Assembly: GCA_018240695.1 (NCBI GenBank)
Contig: JAFEFH010000007.1
Span: forward strand, 1 to 47,372
Direction of reading: 5' to 3'
DNA length: 47,372 nucleotides
Source: Pseudomonadota bacterium
GTDB lineage: Bacteria; Pseudomonadota; Alphaproteobacteria; Reyranellales; Reyranellaceae
Below are positions 33,953-43,543 of the stretch, one piece after another. Every line of letters starts with the position of its first letter. Positions within the stretch are counted from its first letter, which is position 1. The notes under the pieces were generated by a model, which saw nothing but the letters and a program-made list of their open reading frames with translations, was not told the origin of the DNA and did not search any database. The position numbers and the translations under genes are program-made.

Positions 33953-35458
33953 TTATCTAGCGAAAATAGGCTTCAAAACCCGGCTGATGGCGGCCGAGAT
34001 GGCGGTCCAGAACAGGGCGACCAGGCCCAGCGCCATGATCACGCTGACCAGGGGGCTCGACCAGAAGACCGAGACGCTGCCGCTCGACAGCAGCAGCGAC
34101 TGGCGGAAGGCCTCCTCGGCCTTGTCGCCCAGGACGATGGCCAGGACCATCGGCGCCAGCGGGTAGTTGCACTTCTTCAGGAAGTAGCCGGCGACGCCGA
34201 ACACCAGCATCATGATCACGTCGAAGGTGTTGTTGTGCACCGTGTAGGCGCCGATCGCGCAGATCACCAGGATCACCGGCGCGACGACGGCGAACGGCAC
34301 GCGCAGGATGGCGGCGAACATCGGCACCATGGTCAGCACGATCACCAGCCCGACGATGTTGCCGAGATACATCGAGGCGATCAGACCCCACACGAAATCC
34401 TTCTGCTCGACGAACAGCAGCGGGCCGGGCTGGAGGCCCCAGATCAGCAGGCCGCCCAGCAGCACCGCCGCGGTCGGCGAGCCGGGAACGCCCAGCGCCA
34501 GCATCGGCAGCAGAGCGGAAGTGCCGGCGGCGTGCGCGGCGGTCTCGGGCGCCACGACGCCCTCGATCTCGCCGGTGCCGAACTTCTCGCCGTCCTTCGA
34601 GGCGCGCTTGGCGATGCCGTAGCTCATGAACGAGGCGGGAGTCGCACCGGCCGGCGTGATGCCCATCCAGCAGCCGATCACGCAGGACCGCAGCGAGGTC
34701 AGCCAGTAGCGCGGCAGCGTCTTCCAGGTCTGCCACACGACGGTCGGGTTGATGCCGGTCGCCTTGCCCTTGAAGCTGAGGCCTTCCTCCATGGTGAGCA
34801 GGATCTCGCCGATGCCGAACAGGCCGATCACCGCGACCAGGAAGTCGAAGCCGCTCAGCAGCTCGGTCGAGCCGAAGGTGAGGCGCAGGCCGCCGGTCAC
34901 CGTGTCGGTGCCGACCGCGGCCAGCGCGAAGCCCAGCATCATGGCGGCGACGGTCTTGGCCGGCGGCTCCTTGCCCATGCCGATGAAGCTGCAAAAGGCC
35001 AGGAAGAAGACGGAGAACTTCTCGGCAGGGCCGAATTGCAGCGCGAAGGCCGCCACCAGCGGCGCGGCCAGGGTGATCACGATGACGGCGAACAGCGCGC
35101 CCACGAAGGAAGAGGTGAAGGCCGCGGTCAGCGCCTCGCCGGCCTGGCCCTTCTGCGCCATGGGATGGCCGTCGAATGTCGTGGCGACCGACCACGGCTC
35201 GCCCGGGATGTTGAACAGGATCGAGGTGATGGCGCCGCCGAACAGCGCGCCCCAGTAGATGCACGACAGCAGGATGATCGCCGAGGTCGGCGGCATGCTG
35301 AAGGTCAGCGGCAGCAGGATCGCGATGCCGTTGGCGCCGCCGAGGCCCGGCAGCACGCCGATGATCACGCCCAGCATGATGCCCAGCAGCATGTAGATGA
35401 AATTGTGCCAGCTGAGCACGACGGCGAAGCCGCCCATCAGGTCGCCAATGCTTTCCAT
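33953..35458 (-). CDS. tctA: Tripartite tricarboxylate transporter permease TctA
   Basis: Large 12-span-type permease subunit (501 residues) of a TTT solute importer. Family segments: MLLGIMLGVIIGVLPGLGGA, NIPGEPWSVATTFDGHPMAQ, GIGEILLTMEEGLSFKGK, WMGITPAGATPASFMSYGIA and the mirrored LALGVPGSPTAAVLLGGLLI. The two GLPG/GVPGSP motifs are hallmarks of TctA. It works with TctB and the periplasmic TctC, using an ion gradient. It is upstream of gntR-oxc-frc on the same strand, so the likely cargo is oxalate or a related carboxylate (inference). Confidence 0.95.
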   Translation of the reverse strand: MESIGDLMGGFAVVLSWHNFIYMLLGIMLGVIIGVLPGLGGANGIAILLPLTFSMPPTSAIILLSCIYWGALFGGAITSILFNIPGEPWSVATTFDGHPMAQKGQAGEALTAAFTSSFVGALFAVIVITLAAPLVAAFALQFGPAEKFSVFFLAFCSFIGMGKEPPAKTVAAMMLGFALAAVGTDTVTGGLRLTFGSTELLSGFDFLVAVIGLFGIGEILLTMEEGLSFKGKATGINPTVVWQTWKTLPRYWLTSLRSCVIGCWMGITPAGATPASFMSYGIAKRASKDGEKFGTGEIEGVVAPETAAHAAGTSALLPMLALGVPGSPTAAVLLGGLLIWGLQPGPLLFVEQKDFVWGLIASMYLGNIVGLVIVLTMVPMFAAILRVPFAVVAPVILVICAIGAYTVHNNTFDVIMMLVFGVAGYFLKKCNYPLAPMVLAIVLGDKAEEAFRQSLLLSSGSVSVFWSSPLVSVIMALGLVALFWTAISAAISRVLKPIFAR

Positions 35459-35486
35459 CGATCTCTCCGGTCCTCTCGCCCTGCCG

Positions 35487-35990
35487 TTACAGGCCGAGCA
35501 GGTCCTCGAGCGGGCCCTTCGGCAACGGCACGAGGAACCACTGTTCGAATGTCACGTAGATCACGATCGGCAACGCCACGCTGAGGCAGAGGGTGAACAG
35601 CCAACTGTATCGGCCGAGCCAGCGCATGAAGCCCGCGATTAGCAGCGCCGAGGCGACGTAGATGCCGATCCACGGCACGGCGGCGACGTAGATCGCCATC
35701 GGGATCACGACCTTGCGGACCTGCGCGAGCTGGTCCCATTCGGCGAACAGCCGCGCGCCGGGGCCGGCCCAGGCGCGCACCACGTTGATCACGCTGGCGG
35801 CGATGATGATCAGGCCGACATAGAAGGGGAAGAAGCCGGACTGCGGTCCTTCCGCTCCCCAGCCGATGCCGACCTGGAGGCTGCCGATCATGGTGATCGC
35901 GCCCAGCGCCAGGATGCAGAGGGCGACCCATACCTCGACGGTACGGTGACGCGGCCCGGTCGATTGCGGCTCATTCGGCGGATTGGACAT
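35487..35990 (-). CDS. tctB: Tripartite tricarboxylate transporter small subunit TctB
   Basis: A 167-residue membrane protein with four hydrophobic segments. A hydrophilic start (MSNPPNEPQSTGPRHR) is followed by VALCILALGAITMIGSL, then the family-like GWGAEGPQSGFFPFYVGLII, VIPMAIYVAAVPWIGIYVAS, and a final span before FEQWFLVPLPKGPLEDLLG. It lies 28 bases before tctA and 48 after tctC. TctB is poorly conserved; identity rests on topology, the GPQSGFFPF segment and position between tctC and tctA. Confidence 0.93.
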   Translation of the reverse strand: MSNPPNEPQSTGPRHRTVEVWVALCILALGAITMIGSLQVGIGWGAEGPQSGFFPFYVGLIIIAASVINVVRAWAGPGARLFAEWDQLAQVRKVVIPMAIYVAAVPWIGIYVASALLIAGFMRWLGRYSWLFTLCLSVALPIVIYVTFEQWFLVPLPKGPLEDLLGL

Positions 35991-36038
35991 GACTCTTGTT
36001 CTTGCGCAATCGATGGAGGATGAAGGGCCGGTGCGGCC

Positions 36039-37055
36039 TCAGTTCTTGGCCATGAAGCCGGCCTTCTGCATCAGGTCGCGGTGGCGCTTCTCCTCGTTCT
36101 CGACCCACTTGGTGTAGTCCGCGCCGGTCATGAACGACTGGTTGAAGGCGCCGTCATGCATCAGCTGCGCCCATTCCGGCGTCGCGCGCACCTTCTTGAG
36201 AAGCTCGACATAGTATTCGACGGCTTCCTTCGGCACGCCCGCCGGCATGAAGATGCCGCGCAGCATCAGGTACTCGATGTCGAGGCCCTGCGACTTGCAG
36301 GTCGGGATGTCCGACCACGCCATGTCGCCCGCGATCTTGTCCTTCACCGGCAGTGCCTTGGAGTCGAACACGCAGAGCGGACGCAGCGTGCCCGCGCGCC
36401 ACTGCGCGACCGCCTCGATCGGGTTGTTGACCGTGGAATCGATGTGCTTGCCGACCAGCTGGACCGCGACCTCGCCGCCGCCCTTGTACGGCACGTAGGT
36501 CATCTTCTGGCCGATCGCATTCTCGAGCGCGACGGTGATGATCTGGTCTTCCTGCTTGGAGCCGGTGCCGCCCATCTTGAACTGGCCGGGCGTGCCGCCC
36601 TTGATCGCGGCGACATAGTCCTGCGCCGTCTTGTAGGGCGACGCGGCGTTGGTCCACAGGACGAACTCGTCGAGCGCCATCATCGCGACCGGCGTCATGT
36701 CCTTCCACGAGAAGGGAATGCCGGTGGCCAGCGGCGTGGTGAAGAGGTTGGACAGGGTGATGACCAGCTTGTGCGGGTTGCCCTTGGCGCCCTTGATGTC
36801 GAGGAAGCCCTCGCCGCCGGCGCCGCCGGCCTTGTTCACCACCACCATCGTCTGCTTCATCAGGTGGTGCTTGGCGATGATGCCCTGGATCATGCGCGCC
36901 ATCTGGTCGGCGCCGCCGCCGGTGCCGGCAGGCACGATGAACTCGACGGTCCGCGTCGGCTCCCAGGCATTGGCGGGCGCCGCGCACAGGCTCGCGGCAA
37001 CGGATGCGGCGGCGGCAATTGCGATCGAACGCAACCGAAGATCGGTCATGGCCAT
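36039..37055 (-). CDS. tctC: TctC-family (Bug) periplasmic substrate-binding protein
   Basis: A 338-residue periplasmic receptor. The signal peptide (AIAAAASVAASLCAAPANAW) is followed by RTVEFIVPAGTGGGADQMAR, the mobile-loop and carboxylate-binding region of Bug proteins. VVNKAGGAGGEGFLDIKGAK, KMGGTGSKQEDQIITVALEN and MTYVPYKGGGEVAVQLVGKH follow. ATG 37055 has GGAGG five bases upstream; MTDLRLR at 37049 is an alternative. First gene of tctCBA. Bug proteins bind carboxylates through two conserved water-mediated contacts; which acid is not readable, oxalate being suggested only by context. Confidence 0.94.
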   Translation of the reverse strand: MAMTDLRLRSIAIAAAASVAASLCAAPANAWEPTRTVEFIVPAGTGGGADQMARMIQGIIAKHHLMKQTMVVVNKAGGAGGEGFLDIKGAKGNPHKLVITLSNLFTTPLATGIPFSWKDMTPVAMMALDEFVLWTNAASPYKTAQDYVAAIKGGTPGQFKMGGTGSKQEDQIITVALENAIGQKMTYVPYKGGGEVAVQLVGKHIDSTVNNPIEAVAQWRAGTLRPLCVFDSKALPVKDKIAGDMAWSDIPTCKSQGLDIEYLMLRGIFMPAGVPKEAVEYYVELLKKVRATPEWAQLMHDGAFNQSFMTGADYTKWVENEEKRHRDLMQKAGFMAKN

Positions 37056-37308
37056 GGTTCCCTCCCGAGGATTTTATGTGCCGATGGAATAGGCGCCGCC
37101 ATCGACAGGTATCTGTTTTGCGTAATCTTGGCGGCCACCGGATGGACCGTCAAGCAGACGGGCTGTGCGTGGCGCTCGGCGTCCGGGCCGTATGGTTGCC
37201 ATGATCATCGCTTCCTCGCCCGCGCTTGCCTGCGGTTGTCGACGCACGGACAATCGCCGTGGCGGTCGCGGCAAAGACTGCGAGATGTTCGCGCCGGGAG
37301 GAGACCGG

Positions 37309-37731
37309 ATGGACGAGTTGAAATTGGTCTTCGATACGTCGGAGAGCGGGCCGGCGATGGGCCGGGTGAAGAGCGCGCTGCTGGCGCACAACTTTGCCGC
37401 GACCGGCATCGCCGCCTACTATCCCGTGAACCACTACCTGCGCACGGCACGGGGCGAGGTGATGGGCGGCGCGATCGGACTGATCTGGGGCGGCGTCCTC
37501 TATATAAGCTTCCTGTGGGTCGACGAGGCGGTGCGCGGCAGGGGCGCCGGCACCCGGCTGATGGATGCGGCCGAGGGCTGCGCGCGGGAGCGAGGGTGTC
37601 ACATGGTCGCGCTCGACACCCATTCGTTCCAGGCCCAGCCGTTCTACGAGAAGCGCGGCTACGAAGTCGTCGCGACGATCGACGACTATCCCAGGGGCCA
37701 CAAGAAGATCTACCTGAAGAAGATGCTCTGA
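37309..37731 (+). CDS. GNAT family N-acetyltransferase
   Basis: A 140-residue acetyltransferase from ATG 37309, with GGAGGAG six bases upstream. Acetyl-CoA motif A is ISFLWVDEAVRGRGAGTRLM, followed by HMVALDTHSFQAQPFYEKRG and the YEVVATIDDYPRGHKKIYLK end. This pattern (THSFQAxxFYxKxGY) is seen in GNATs related to aminoglycoside/phosphinothricin-type acetyltransferases; the substrate is unknown. It is divergent from tctC; the 253 bases between them hold both promoters, but I can identify no clear boxes. A hairpin terminator follows. Confidence 0.9.
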   Translation: MDELKLVFDTSESGPAMGRVKSALLAHNFAATGIAAYYPVNHYLRTARGEVMGGAIGLIWGGVLYISFLWVDEAVRGRGAGTRLMDAAEGCARERGCHMVALDTHSFQAQPFYEKRGYEVVATIDDYPRGHKKIYLKKML

Positions 37732-37738
37732 TCGGGGG

Positions 37739-37767
37739 AGCGCACCACTGGAGTGGCGCGCTTCTTT
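37739..37767. terminator. Hairpin terminator
   Basis: AGCGCACCAC (37739-37748) pairs, with one mismatch, with GTGGCGCGCT (37753-37762) around TGGA; TCTTT follows. It lies eight bases after the acetyltransferase stop and 16 before the converging stop at 37783. Confidence 0.6.
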
Positions 37768-37782
37768 GAGGTTCGTCGCTGA

Positions 37783-38082
37783 TTATTTGGTGAAGACTGC
37801 CGATTTGATCGTGCCGGTCTGTAGATCAATCTCTGCCAAGTAACAGGCCCAGCTAACTGCCGTCAGCTTTCCATCCTCGAATTTGACGTCGGTGTAGGGT
37901 GCCCCTTCAACCAGCTCTGCTTCCCAAACAGCGCGGCCTTCTTTGCCGACGAGGAGCAGATTGGAAGGTCCGCCGTAAGCTTTCTCCGTTTCGAGAAGCA
38001 CCAACAGATCGCCATTCGGCAAGGGCGTCGTCTTCTGCACTTTGCTGTGCTTCCAACGGTCCAAGTCAGTTGCGACCGGCAT
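37783..38082 (-). CDS. Hypothetical beta-rich protein
   Basis: A 99-residue soluble protein from ATG 38082 (MPVATDLDRWKHSKVQKTTP). Alternating strands such as LPNGDLLVLLETEKAYGGPS, NLLLVGKEGRAVWEAELVEG and YTDVKFEDGKLTAVSWACYL then AEIDLQTGTIKSAVFTK suggest a small beta-propeller-like or sandwich fold. Base composition is less GC-rich than neighbours, hinting at transfer. The start is uncertain (ribosome-binding site weak). No function assigned. Confidence 0.65.
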   Translation of the reverse strand: MPVATDLDRWKHSKVQKTTPLPNGDLLVLLETEKAYGGPSNLLLVGKEGRAVWEAELVEGAPYTDVKFEDGKLTAVSWACYLAEIDLQTGTIKSAVFTK

Positions 38083-38126
38083 TGATTTCAGCTCGCTCTC
38101 TTTCGGCCATAGAGTGGAATGGGCCG

Positions 38127-38975
38127 TTAAGCCGTCAGTTCCTTCAGCTTCTTGTCGACGGCCAGCAGGTCGAGCCAGCTCTGGCGCTTGCTGGCGGGCG
38201 TGCGCAGCAGATAGGCGGGATGGAGAGTCGGCATGGTCGGGATCTCCGTGCCGTCGTCGAGGCGCACGCTCGTCCACTTGCCGCGCAGCCGCATGATGCC
38301 CTCGGCCGTGTCGAGCACCGCCTTCGCGGCCGTGCCGCCGGCCAGGATCAGAAGCTTCGGCCGCACCAGCTCGATATGGCGCCGCGTGAAGGCGAGGCAC
38401 ATCGCCTGCTCGGCGAGCGTCGGCGTGCGGTTGCCGGGCGGCCGCCAGAAGAGAATGTTGGTGATGTAGAAGCCGTCGCCGCGCGCGAGCCCGATCGCCT
38501 CCATCATGCGGTCCATGAGCTGGCCGCTCACGCCCACGAACGGCTTGCCGAGGCGGTCCTCGTCGGCACCCGGCGCCTCGCCCACGACCATGACCGGCGC
38601 GGTGGGCAGTCCGTCGGCGAACACCGTGTTCTTGGCGGTACGCTTCAGCGCGCAGCCTTCGAAGCCGCGGATCGCGGCCTCGAGATCGGCGATGGTGGCG
38701 CAGCCGGCCGCGAGGGCGCGCGCATCCTCGACGACCTGCGGCGATTCGAGCGGCACCGGCGCGCGCGGCGCGGCGGCGGGCGAGGGCGTGGCGGGCCGGA
38801 AGGGCGTCGGCGCGGCGGGTGCCTGCGGTGCCGCCGCGGCGGCCGCCGGCGCCGGTTGCGCCGCGAGCGCAAAGCGGTCGATCGCCTCCTCGCCGATGGT
38901 CTCGTCGAGGCCCTGCTCGACGTACCATTTCAGCAGCGAGGCGAGGTCGTCGCGCGCGGGCAGCGCTCCTTCCAT
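38127..38975 (-). CDS. Uracil-DNA glycosylase, family 4-like, Fe-S ligands incomplete
   Basis: A 282-residue DNA repair enzyme. Motif A is VVGEAPGADEDRLGKPFVG and motif B is LHPAYLLRTPASK, both as in family 4 UDGs. An N-terminal helical segment (LASLLKWYVEQGLDETIGEE) is joined by an Ala/Pro-rich linker (about residues 38-75). Family 4 enzymes use four Cys for a 4Fe-4S cluster; here the first C-x2-C reads FEGC and the K-C-R-P-P site reads FWRPPGNR, leaving only two candidates (FEGC, AMCLAF). Its ATG overlaps the stop of the MetX-like gene (TGATG), so translation is coupled. Confidence 0.9.
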   Translation of the reverse strand: MEGALPARDDLASLLKWYVEQGLDETIGEEAIDRFALAAQPAPAAAAAAPQAPAAPTPFRPATPSPAAAPRAPVPLESPQVVEDARALAAGCATIADLEAAIRGFEGCALKRTAKNTVFADGLPTAPVMVVGEAPGADEDRLGKPFVGVSGQLMDRMMEAIGLARGDGFYITNILFWRPPGNRTPTLAEQAMCLAFTRRHIELVRPKLLILAGGTAAKAVLDTAEGIMRLRGKWTSVRLDDGTEIPTMPTLHPAYLLRTPASKRQSWLDLLAVDKKLKELTA

Positions 38976-40000
38976 CACAGGCTCTTCATGAAGGCCGCGA
39001 GGATCGGCGCCCACATGGCGGCGTCCTGGTGGCTCGCCATGTGGCCCTTGTCCGACGGCATCTCGACATAGGTGAGGTCGACGCCGGCCTTGCGCATGTC
39101 GAGCGCGTAGCCCGCGCACAGCGTGAGGTCGAACAGCTTGTCGGTCTTGGAGATGACGTAGAGCACCTTGGTCTGCTTGAGCTTGTCGTATTGCTTCGTG
39201 ATGTCGAAGCCGTCGATCGCGCGGCGCAGGGTCACCAGCGAATGGCCGTCGTAGATCTTGGCCCAGCTCTTGGCCGCGACCTTGGCGTCGGCTTCGGTCG
39301 CGCCGTAGTTCAGCAAGGTCTCGTAGCGGATCTGCTCGAGCGTCGCGGGGATGCCGCCATTCTCGTAGTACCAGCCGCCGTTCCAGTTGGGATCGGAGGC
39401 CAGCCGCTTCTGCAACGCCTCGAGGCCGCCCAGGCGATTGGGCGCGCGCGGCGATGTCACGGAAGCGGCGATGCCCTTCATGAAGCCGGGGAAGGACGCG
39501 GCCCACTGGAACGACTGGAAGCCGCCCATCGAGGGGCCGATCACCGCGAGCAGGCTCTTGAGGCCGAGCGAATCGACCAACAGCTTCTGGCTCGCCACCA
39601 TGTCGCGCAGGGTGATCTCGGGGAAGGTCGGGCCGTAGGGCTTCTTCGTTTTCGGATCGATCGTGTTGGGGCCGCTGCTGCCGTGCGCCGAGCCCAGCGC
39701 GTTCACCGACACGACGAAATGCCTGTCGGTATCGACCGCCTTGCCCGGGCCGATCAGCCCGTCGAACCAGCCGGCCGCGCCCTCGGCGACGCCGCGCCCC
39801 TGCTTGCCCGCCGCGTTCTTGCCCGCGGCATGGTGGCTCGACGTATAGCCGTGGACGACCAGGACCGCGTTGTCCTTGGCTGCATTCAATGTGCCGTACG
39901 TTTCGTACGCCAACTCGACCACGGGCAGGGTTTGCCCGTTTTCCAGCCGGAAATCGCGCGCGGTGAAGAGTTTGCTCTCGATTCCGGTCAGTTCGGCCAT
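38975..40000 (-). CDS. MetX-like alpha/beta-fold acyltransferase or hydrolase
   Basis: A 341-residue alpha/beta-fold protein of the homoserine O-acetyltransferase-like family. Segments: [54 protein letters not shown], nucleophile Ser in [20 protein letters not shown], the acid in SKTDKLFD and the His in [17 protein letters not shown]. True MetX has GGSMGG; here it is GPSMGG and the substrate loops differ, so activity on homoserine is not assured. ATG 40000 has AAAGGGG upstream. It diverges from ETF-QO with 119 bases between them. Confidence 0.88.
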   Translation of the reverse strand: MAELTGIESKLFTARDFRLENGQTLPVVELAYETYGTLNAAKDNAVLVVHGYTSSHHAAGKNAAGKQGRGVAEGAAGWFDGLIGPGKAVDTDRHFVVSVNALGSAHGSSGPNTIDPKTKKPYGPTFPEITLRDMVASQKLLVDSLGLKSLLAVIGPSMGGFQSFQWAASFPGFMKGIAASVTSPRAPNRLGGLEALQKRLASDPNWNGGWYYENGGIPATLEQIRYETLLNYGATEADAKVAAKSWAKIYDGHSLVTLRRAIDGFDITKQYDKLKQTKVLYVISKTDKLFDLTLCAGYALDMRKAGVDLTYVEMPSDKGHMASHQDAAMWAPILAAFMKSL

Positions 40001-40119
40001 GGGATTGCCCCTTTCGGCGGGTAGCGATGTTGCGCCCGACAGGCTATTTACCACGGCAAAGGATCGTTGCCTGCCGGCGGCGCGTCCATCTGGAAAAGGC
40101 ACTGCAGAGCGAGATCGGA

Positions 40120-41775
40120 ATGACGCGCGAGGCAATGGAATACGACGTGGTGATCGTTGGCGGCGGCCCGGCCGGGCTGTCGGCGGCAATCCGGTTGAAG
40201 CAGCTCGCCGCCGAGCGCAACCACGAGGTCTCGGTCTGCGTGCTGGAGAAGGGCTCCGAGATCGGCGCCCATATCCTGTCGGGCGCCGTGATCGACCCGA
40301 TCGGCCTCAACGAGCTCATCCCCGACTGGAAGGAAAAGGGCGCGCCGATCGAGACGCAGGTCAGCGACGACCAGTTCCTGTACCTGACGAAGACCGGGTC
40401 GTACCGCTTCCCCAACTTCGCCCTGCCGCCCCTGATGAACAATCACGGCAACTACATCGTGAGCCTGGGCGAGGTCTGCCGCTGGCTCGGCCAGCAGGCC
40501 GAGGCGCTGGGCGTCGAGATCTATCCGGGCTTCGCCGCCGCCGAGGTGCTCTACAACGACGACGGCTCGGTGAAGGGCGTCGCCACCGGCGACATGGGCA
40601 TCGCCAAGGACGGCACGCACACCGCCAACTACACGCCGGGCATGGAGCTGCATGCCAAGTACACGCTGATCGGCGAAGGCGCGCGCGGCTCGCTGTCGAA
40701 GATGCTGTTCGCCAAGTTCGACCTGCGCGCCGGCGTCGATCCGCAGAAGTTCGGCATCGGCATCAAGGAGCTCTGGCAGGTCGATCCGGCCGCCTTCAAG
40801 AAGGGCCTGGTCGTTCACTCGCAGGGCTGGCCGCTGTCGGAGACGGGCACGCAGGGCGGCTCGTTCATGTATCACTTCGGCGACAACCTGGTGGCCATCG
40901 GCCTGGTCGTGCATCTCTCCTACGAGAACCCGTACCTCTCGCCGTTCGACGAGTTCCAGCGCTTCAAGACGCATCCCGACGTCGCCAAGTACCTCAAGGG
41001 CGGCAAGCGGCTGGTCTACGGCTCGCGCGCCATCAACGAAGGCGGCGTGCAGTCGGTGCCCAAGCTCACCTTCCCGGGCGGCGCGCTGATCGGCTGCTCG
41101 GCGGGCTTCGTCAACGTGCCGCGCATCAAGGGCAGCCACAACGCGATCAAGAGCGGCATGCTGGGTGCGGAAGCGGCCTTCGAGGCGCTGGTCGCCGGCA
41201 AGACCGGCGGCGACGAGCTCACCTCCTATCCGGCGGCGCTGAAGTCGTCGTGGATCTGGAAGGACCTCGACAAGGTGCGCAACGTGAAGCCCGCGCTGAA
41301 GTGGGGCACCCTGCTCGGCACCGTCTATGGCGGCTTCGACATGTGGTGCCACGATCTCGGCATCCGCCTGCCGTGGACCCTGCATCACACCAAGGCCGAC
41401 CACGAGTGCCTGCGGCCGGCGGCCCAGTTCCAGCCGATCCAGTATCCCAAGCCCGACGGCGTGCTGTCGTTCGACAAGCCCTCGTCGGTCTTCCTGTCGG
41501 CGACCAACCACGAGGAGAACCAGCCGGTTCACCTCAAGCTGCGCGATCCGTCGATCCCGATCGCGGTCAACCTGCCGACCTATGCCGAGCCCGCGCAGCG
41601 CTACTGCCCGGCCGGAGTCTATGAAGTGGTGACGGCCGACAACGGCCAGCCGCGCTTCCAGATCAACGCGCAGAACTGCGTCCACTGCAAGACGTGCGAC
41701 ATCAAGGATCCGGCGCAGAACATCGACTGGACCGTGCCCGAAGGCGGCGGCGGTCCCAATTACCCCAACATGTGA
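40120..41775 (+). CDS. Electron transfer flavoprotein-ubiquinone oxidoreductase
   Basis: A 551-residue membrane-associated flavoprotein passing electrons from ETF to ubiquinone. The FAD site is [18 protein letters not shown] (Gly14-19). Further segments are [44 protein letters not shown] and [20 protein letters not shown]. The C-terminal 4Fe-4S domain carries cysteines in YCPAGVYEV and [22 protein letters not shown] 40120 gives the usual length; ATG 40135 with nearby GAGG is possible. It supports fatty and amino acid oxidation, for example with the acyl-CoA dehydrogenase at 21802. The TPR gene follows by five bases. Confidence 0.97.
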   Translation: MTREAMEYDVVIVGGGPAGLSAAIRLKQLAAERNHEVSVCVLEKGSEIGAHILSGAVIDPIGLNELIPDWKEKGAPIETQVSDDQFLYLTKTGSYRFPNFALPPLMNNHGNYIVSLGEVCRWLGQQAEALGVEIYPGFAAAEVLYNDDGSVKGVATGDMGIAKDGTHTANYTPGMELHAKYTLIGEGARGSLSKMLFAKFDLRAGVDPQKFGIGIKELWQVDPAAFKKGLVVHSQGWPLSETGTQGGSFMYHFGDNLVAIGLVVHLSYENPYLSPFDEFQRFKTHPDVAKYLKGGKRLVYGSRAINEGGVQSVPKLTFPGGALIGCSAGFVNVPRIKGSHNAIKSGMLGAEAAFEALVAGKTGGDELTSYPAALKSSWIWKDLDKVRNVKPALKWGTLLGTVYGGFDMWCHDLGIRLPWTLHHTKADHECLRPAAQFQPIQYPKPDGVLSFDKPSSVFLSATNHEENQPVHLKLRDPSIPIAVNLPTYAEPAQRYCPAGVYEVVTADNGQPRFQINAQNCVHCKTCDIKDPAQNIDWTVPEGGGGPNYPNM

Positions 41776-41780
41776 GCTGC

Positions 41781-43535
41781 ATGCGATTGAAACCCCTCCC
41801 GCTGCTCTCGGCAGCGGTTCTGCTCGCCCTGCCGGTCGCCCTTCCGGTCACCGGCAACGCCCAGCCGCGCACTCCCACCACGACCAGGGCGGCGACGATC
41901 TCGCTCGACGGGCGCTATCTCGCGGCGCGCGTGGCGGAGCAGGATCACGACTATGAAAACGGCGCGACGCAGATCGATCTCGCGCTGGCGCAGAACCCCA
42001 ACGATCCCGAGCTGATCTACACCGCGTTCCGCCTGCGCCTCTACGCCGGCCGCTTCGATGCGGCGGCGCTGCTCGCCCCCACGGTATTGATGGCCAAGCC
42101 GGGCGACGGCTTCGCCAATCTCGTGATGTCGGTGCAGCATATAAAGAAGGGCGAGTACCGCGCCGCCGAGACCCAGCTCGGCCGCATCGGCTCGGAGAAC
42201 CAGCTCGGACCGTTGCGCGACTACGTGCTCGCCTGGCTGAAGGCGGGTGAAAAGGACTATTCGGCCGCGCGCCAGCTCCTGTCGAAGCTCAAGCCGGCCG
42301 GCGGCGAGCGCGCGGAGGCGCCGGCGCTGATCATCGACGCCCAGATCGACGAGATGGCGGGAGACCGCGCCGCGGCCGAGGCCAAGTACCGGCGCGCCGC
42401 GCAGTTCGACCCGAGCGGCCTGCGCATCGCCGTGTCGGCGTCCGACGGGCTGCGCCGTCTCGGCAAGGCCGACGACGCGCGCGCCATGCTGAAGGCCTAT
42501 GGCGAGAAGTTCGGCGACAGCGTGGTGATGGACGGGCTGCTGGCGCCCAACGCACCGATGCCCAAGCCGCCGAGCGCCGCCGCCGGCATCGCCGACATCA
42601 TGTTCGACATCGGCGGCATCCTGAACGCCGATCCGCGCAACCAGCGCACGGACCTCGCCCTGATCTTCAACGAGCTGGCTGTCGCGCTGCGGCCCGACCA
42701 CGACTTCGCCTGGCTGATGATCTCCGGCATCTACGAGCAGTTCCAGGTGCTGCCGAAGGCGATTGCGGCGCTGGGCAAGATCGGCCCGACCTCGCCGCTC
42801 TACTGGCAGGCCCGGCTGCGCATCGCCGCGCTCGACGCCCAGGAAGAGCATTTCGACAAGGCGGTGGCGCAGCTGCGCACGCTGGTCGCCGAGAAGACCG
42901 ATCGCATCGACGCGGCGCTGACCCTGGCGGACCTGCTGCGCGGCAAGGAGCGCTTCGCCGAGGCCGTCACCGCCTACGACACCGCGATCTCGCGCCTGAA
43001 GGGCTCGAACGAGCGCTACTGGCCGGTCTATTTCGGGCGCGGCATCTGCCTCGAGCGGACCAAGAACTGGGCGAAGGCCGAGGCCGACATGAAGAAGGCG
43101 CTCGAGCTCTCGCCGGATCAACCCTACGTGCTGAACTATCTCGGCTACAGCTGGATCGACCAGGGCATCAACCTCGACGAGGGCATGAAGATGCTGAAGC
43201 GCGCCACCGAGCTGCGGCCGGACGACGGCGCCGTCACCGATTCGGTGGGCTGGGCCTACTATCGCCTCGGCAAGTACGACACCGCCGTCGAGTGGCTGGA
43301 GCGCGCGAGCGAGCAGAAAGGCGACGACGCCACCGTGGTCGAGCATCTCGGCGACGCCTACTGGCATGTCGGGCGCAAGCGCGAGGCGCGCTTCGAGTGG
43401 GAGCGCGCGCTCAACCAGAAGCCCGAGAAGGATCGCATCCCCAAGATCCAGGACAAGCTGATGAACGGGCTCAACCCGTCCAACGACCAGCCGACGGTCT
43501 ACGAGAAGGCGGCCGACAAGAAGCAGGGCGGCTGA
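41781..43535 (+). CDS. Exported tetratricopeptide-repeat protein
   Basis: A 584-residue periplasmic or outer-membrane-associated TPR protein from ATG 41781. The signal peptide is MRLKPLPLLSAAVLLALPVA ending about TGNAQ. Repeated 34-residue helical pairs follow, such as YLAARVAEQDHDYENGATQI, CLERTKNWAKAEADMKKALE, LNYLGYSWIDQGINLDEGMK and SVGWAYYRLGKYDTAVEWLE. The LNYLGYSWIDQG and DSVGWAYYRLG signatures are common in alphaproteobacterial envelope TPR proteins. It is five bases after ETF-QO and eight before ispE, so the three may share a transcript. Molecular partner unknown. Confidence 0.92.
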   Translation: MRLKPLPLLSAAVLLALPVALPVTGNAQPRTPTTTRAATISLDGRYLAARVAEQDHDYENGATQIDLALAQNPNDPELIYTAFRLRLYAGRFDAAALLAPTVLMAKPGDGFANLVMSVQHIKKGEYRAAETQLGRIGSENQLGPLRDYVLAWLKAGEKDYSAARQLLSKLKPAGGERAEAPALIIDAQIDEMAGDRAAAEAKYRRAAQFDPSGLRIAVSASDGLRRLGKADDARAMLKAYGEKFGDSVVMDGLLAPNAPMPKPPSAAAGIADIMFDIGGILNADPRNQRTDLALIFNELAVALRPDHDFAWLMISGIYEQFQVLPKAIAALGKIGPTSPLYWQARLRIAALDAQEEHFDKAVAQLRTLVAEKTDRIDAALTLADLLRGKERFAEAVTAYDTAISRLKGSNERYWPVYFGRGICLERTKNWAKAEADMKKALELSPDQPYVLNYLGYSWIDQGINLDEGMKMLKRATELRPDDGAVTDSVGWAYYRLGKYDTAVEWLERASEQKGDDATVVEHLGDAYWHVGRKREARFEWERALNQKPEKDRIPKIQDKLMNGLNPSNDQPTVYEKAADKKQGG

Positions 43536-43543
43536 TCGCGCCG

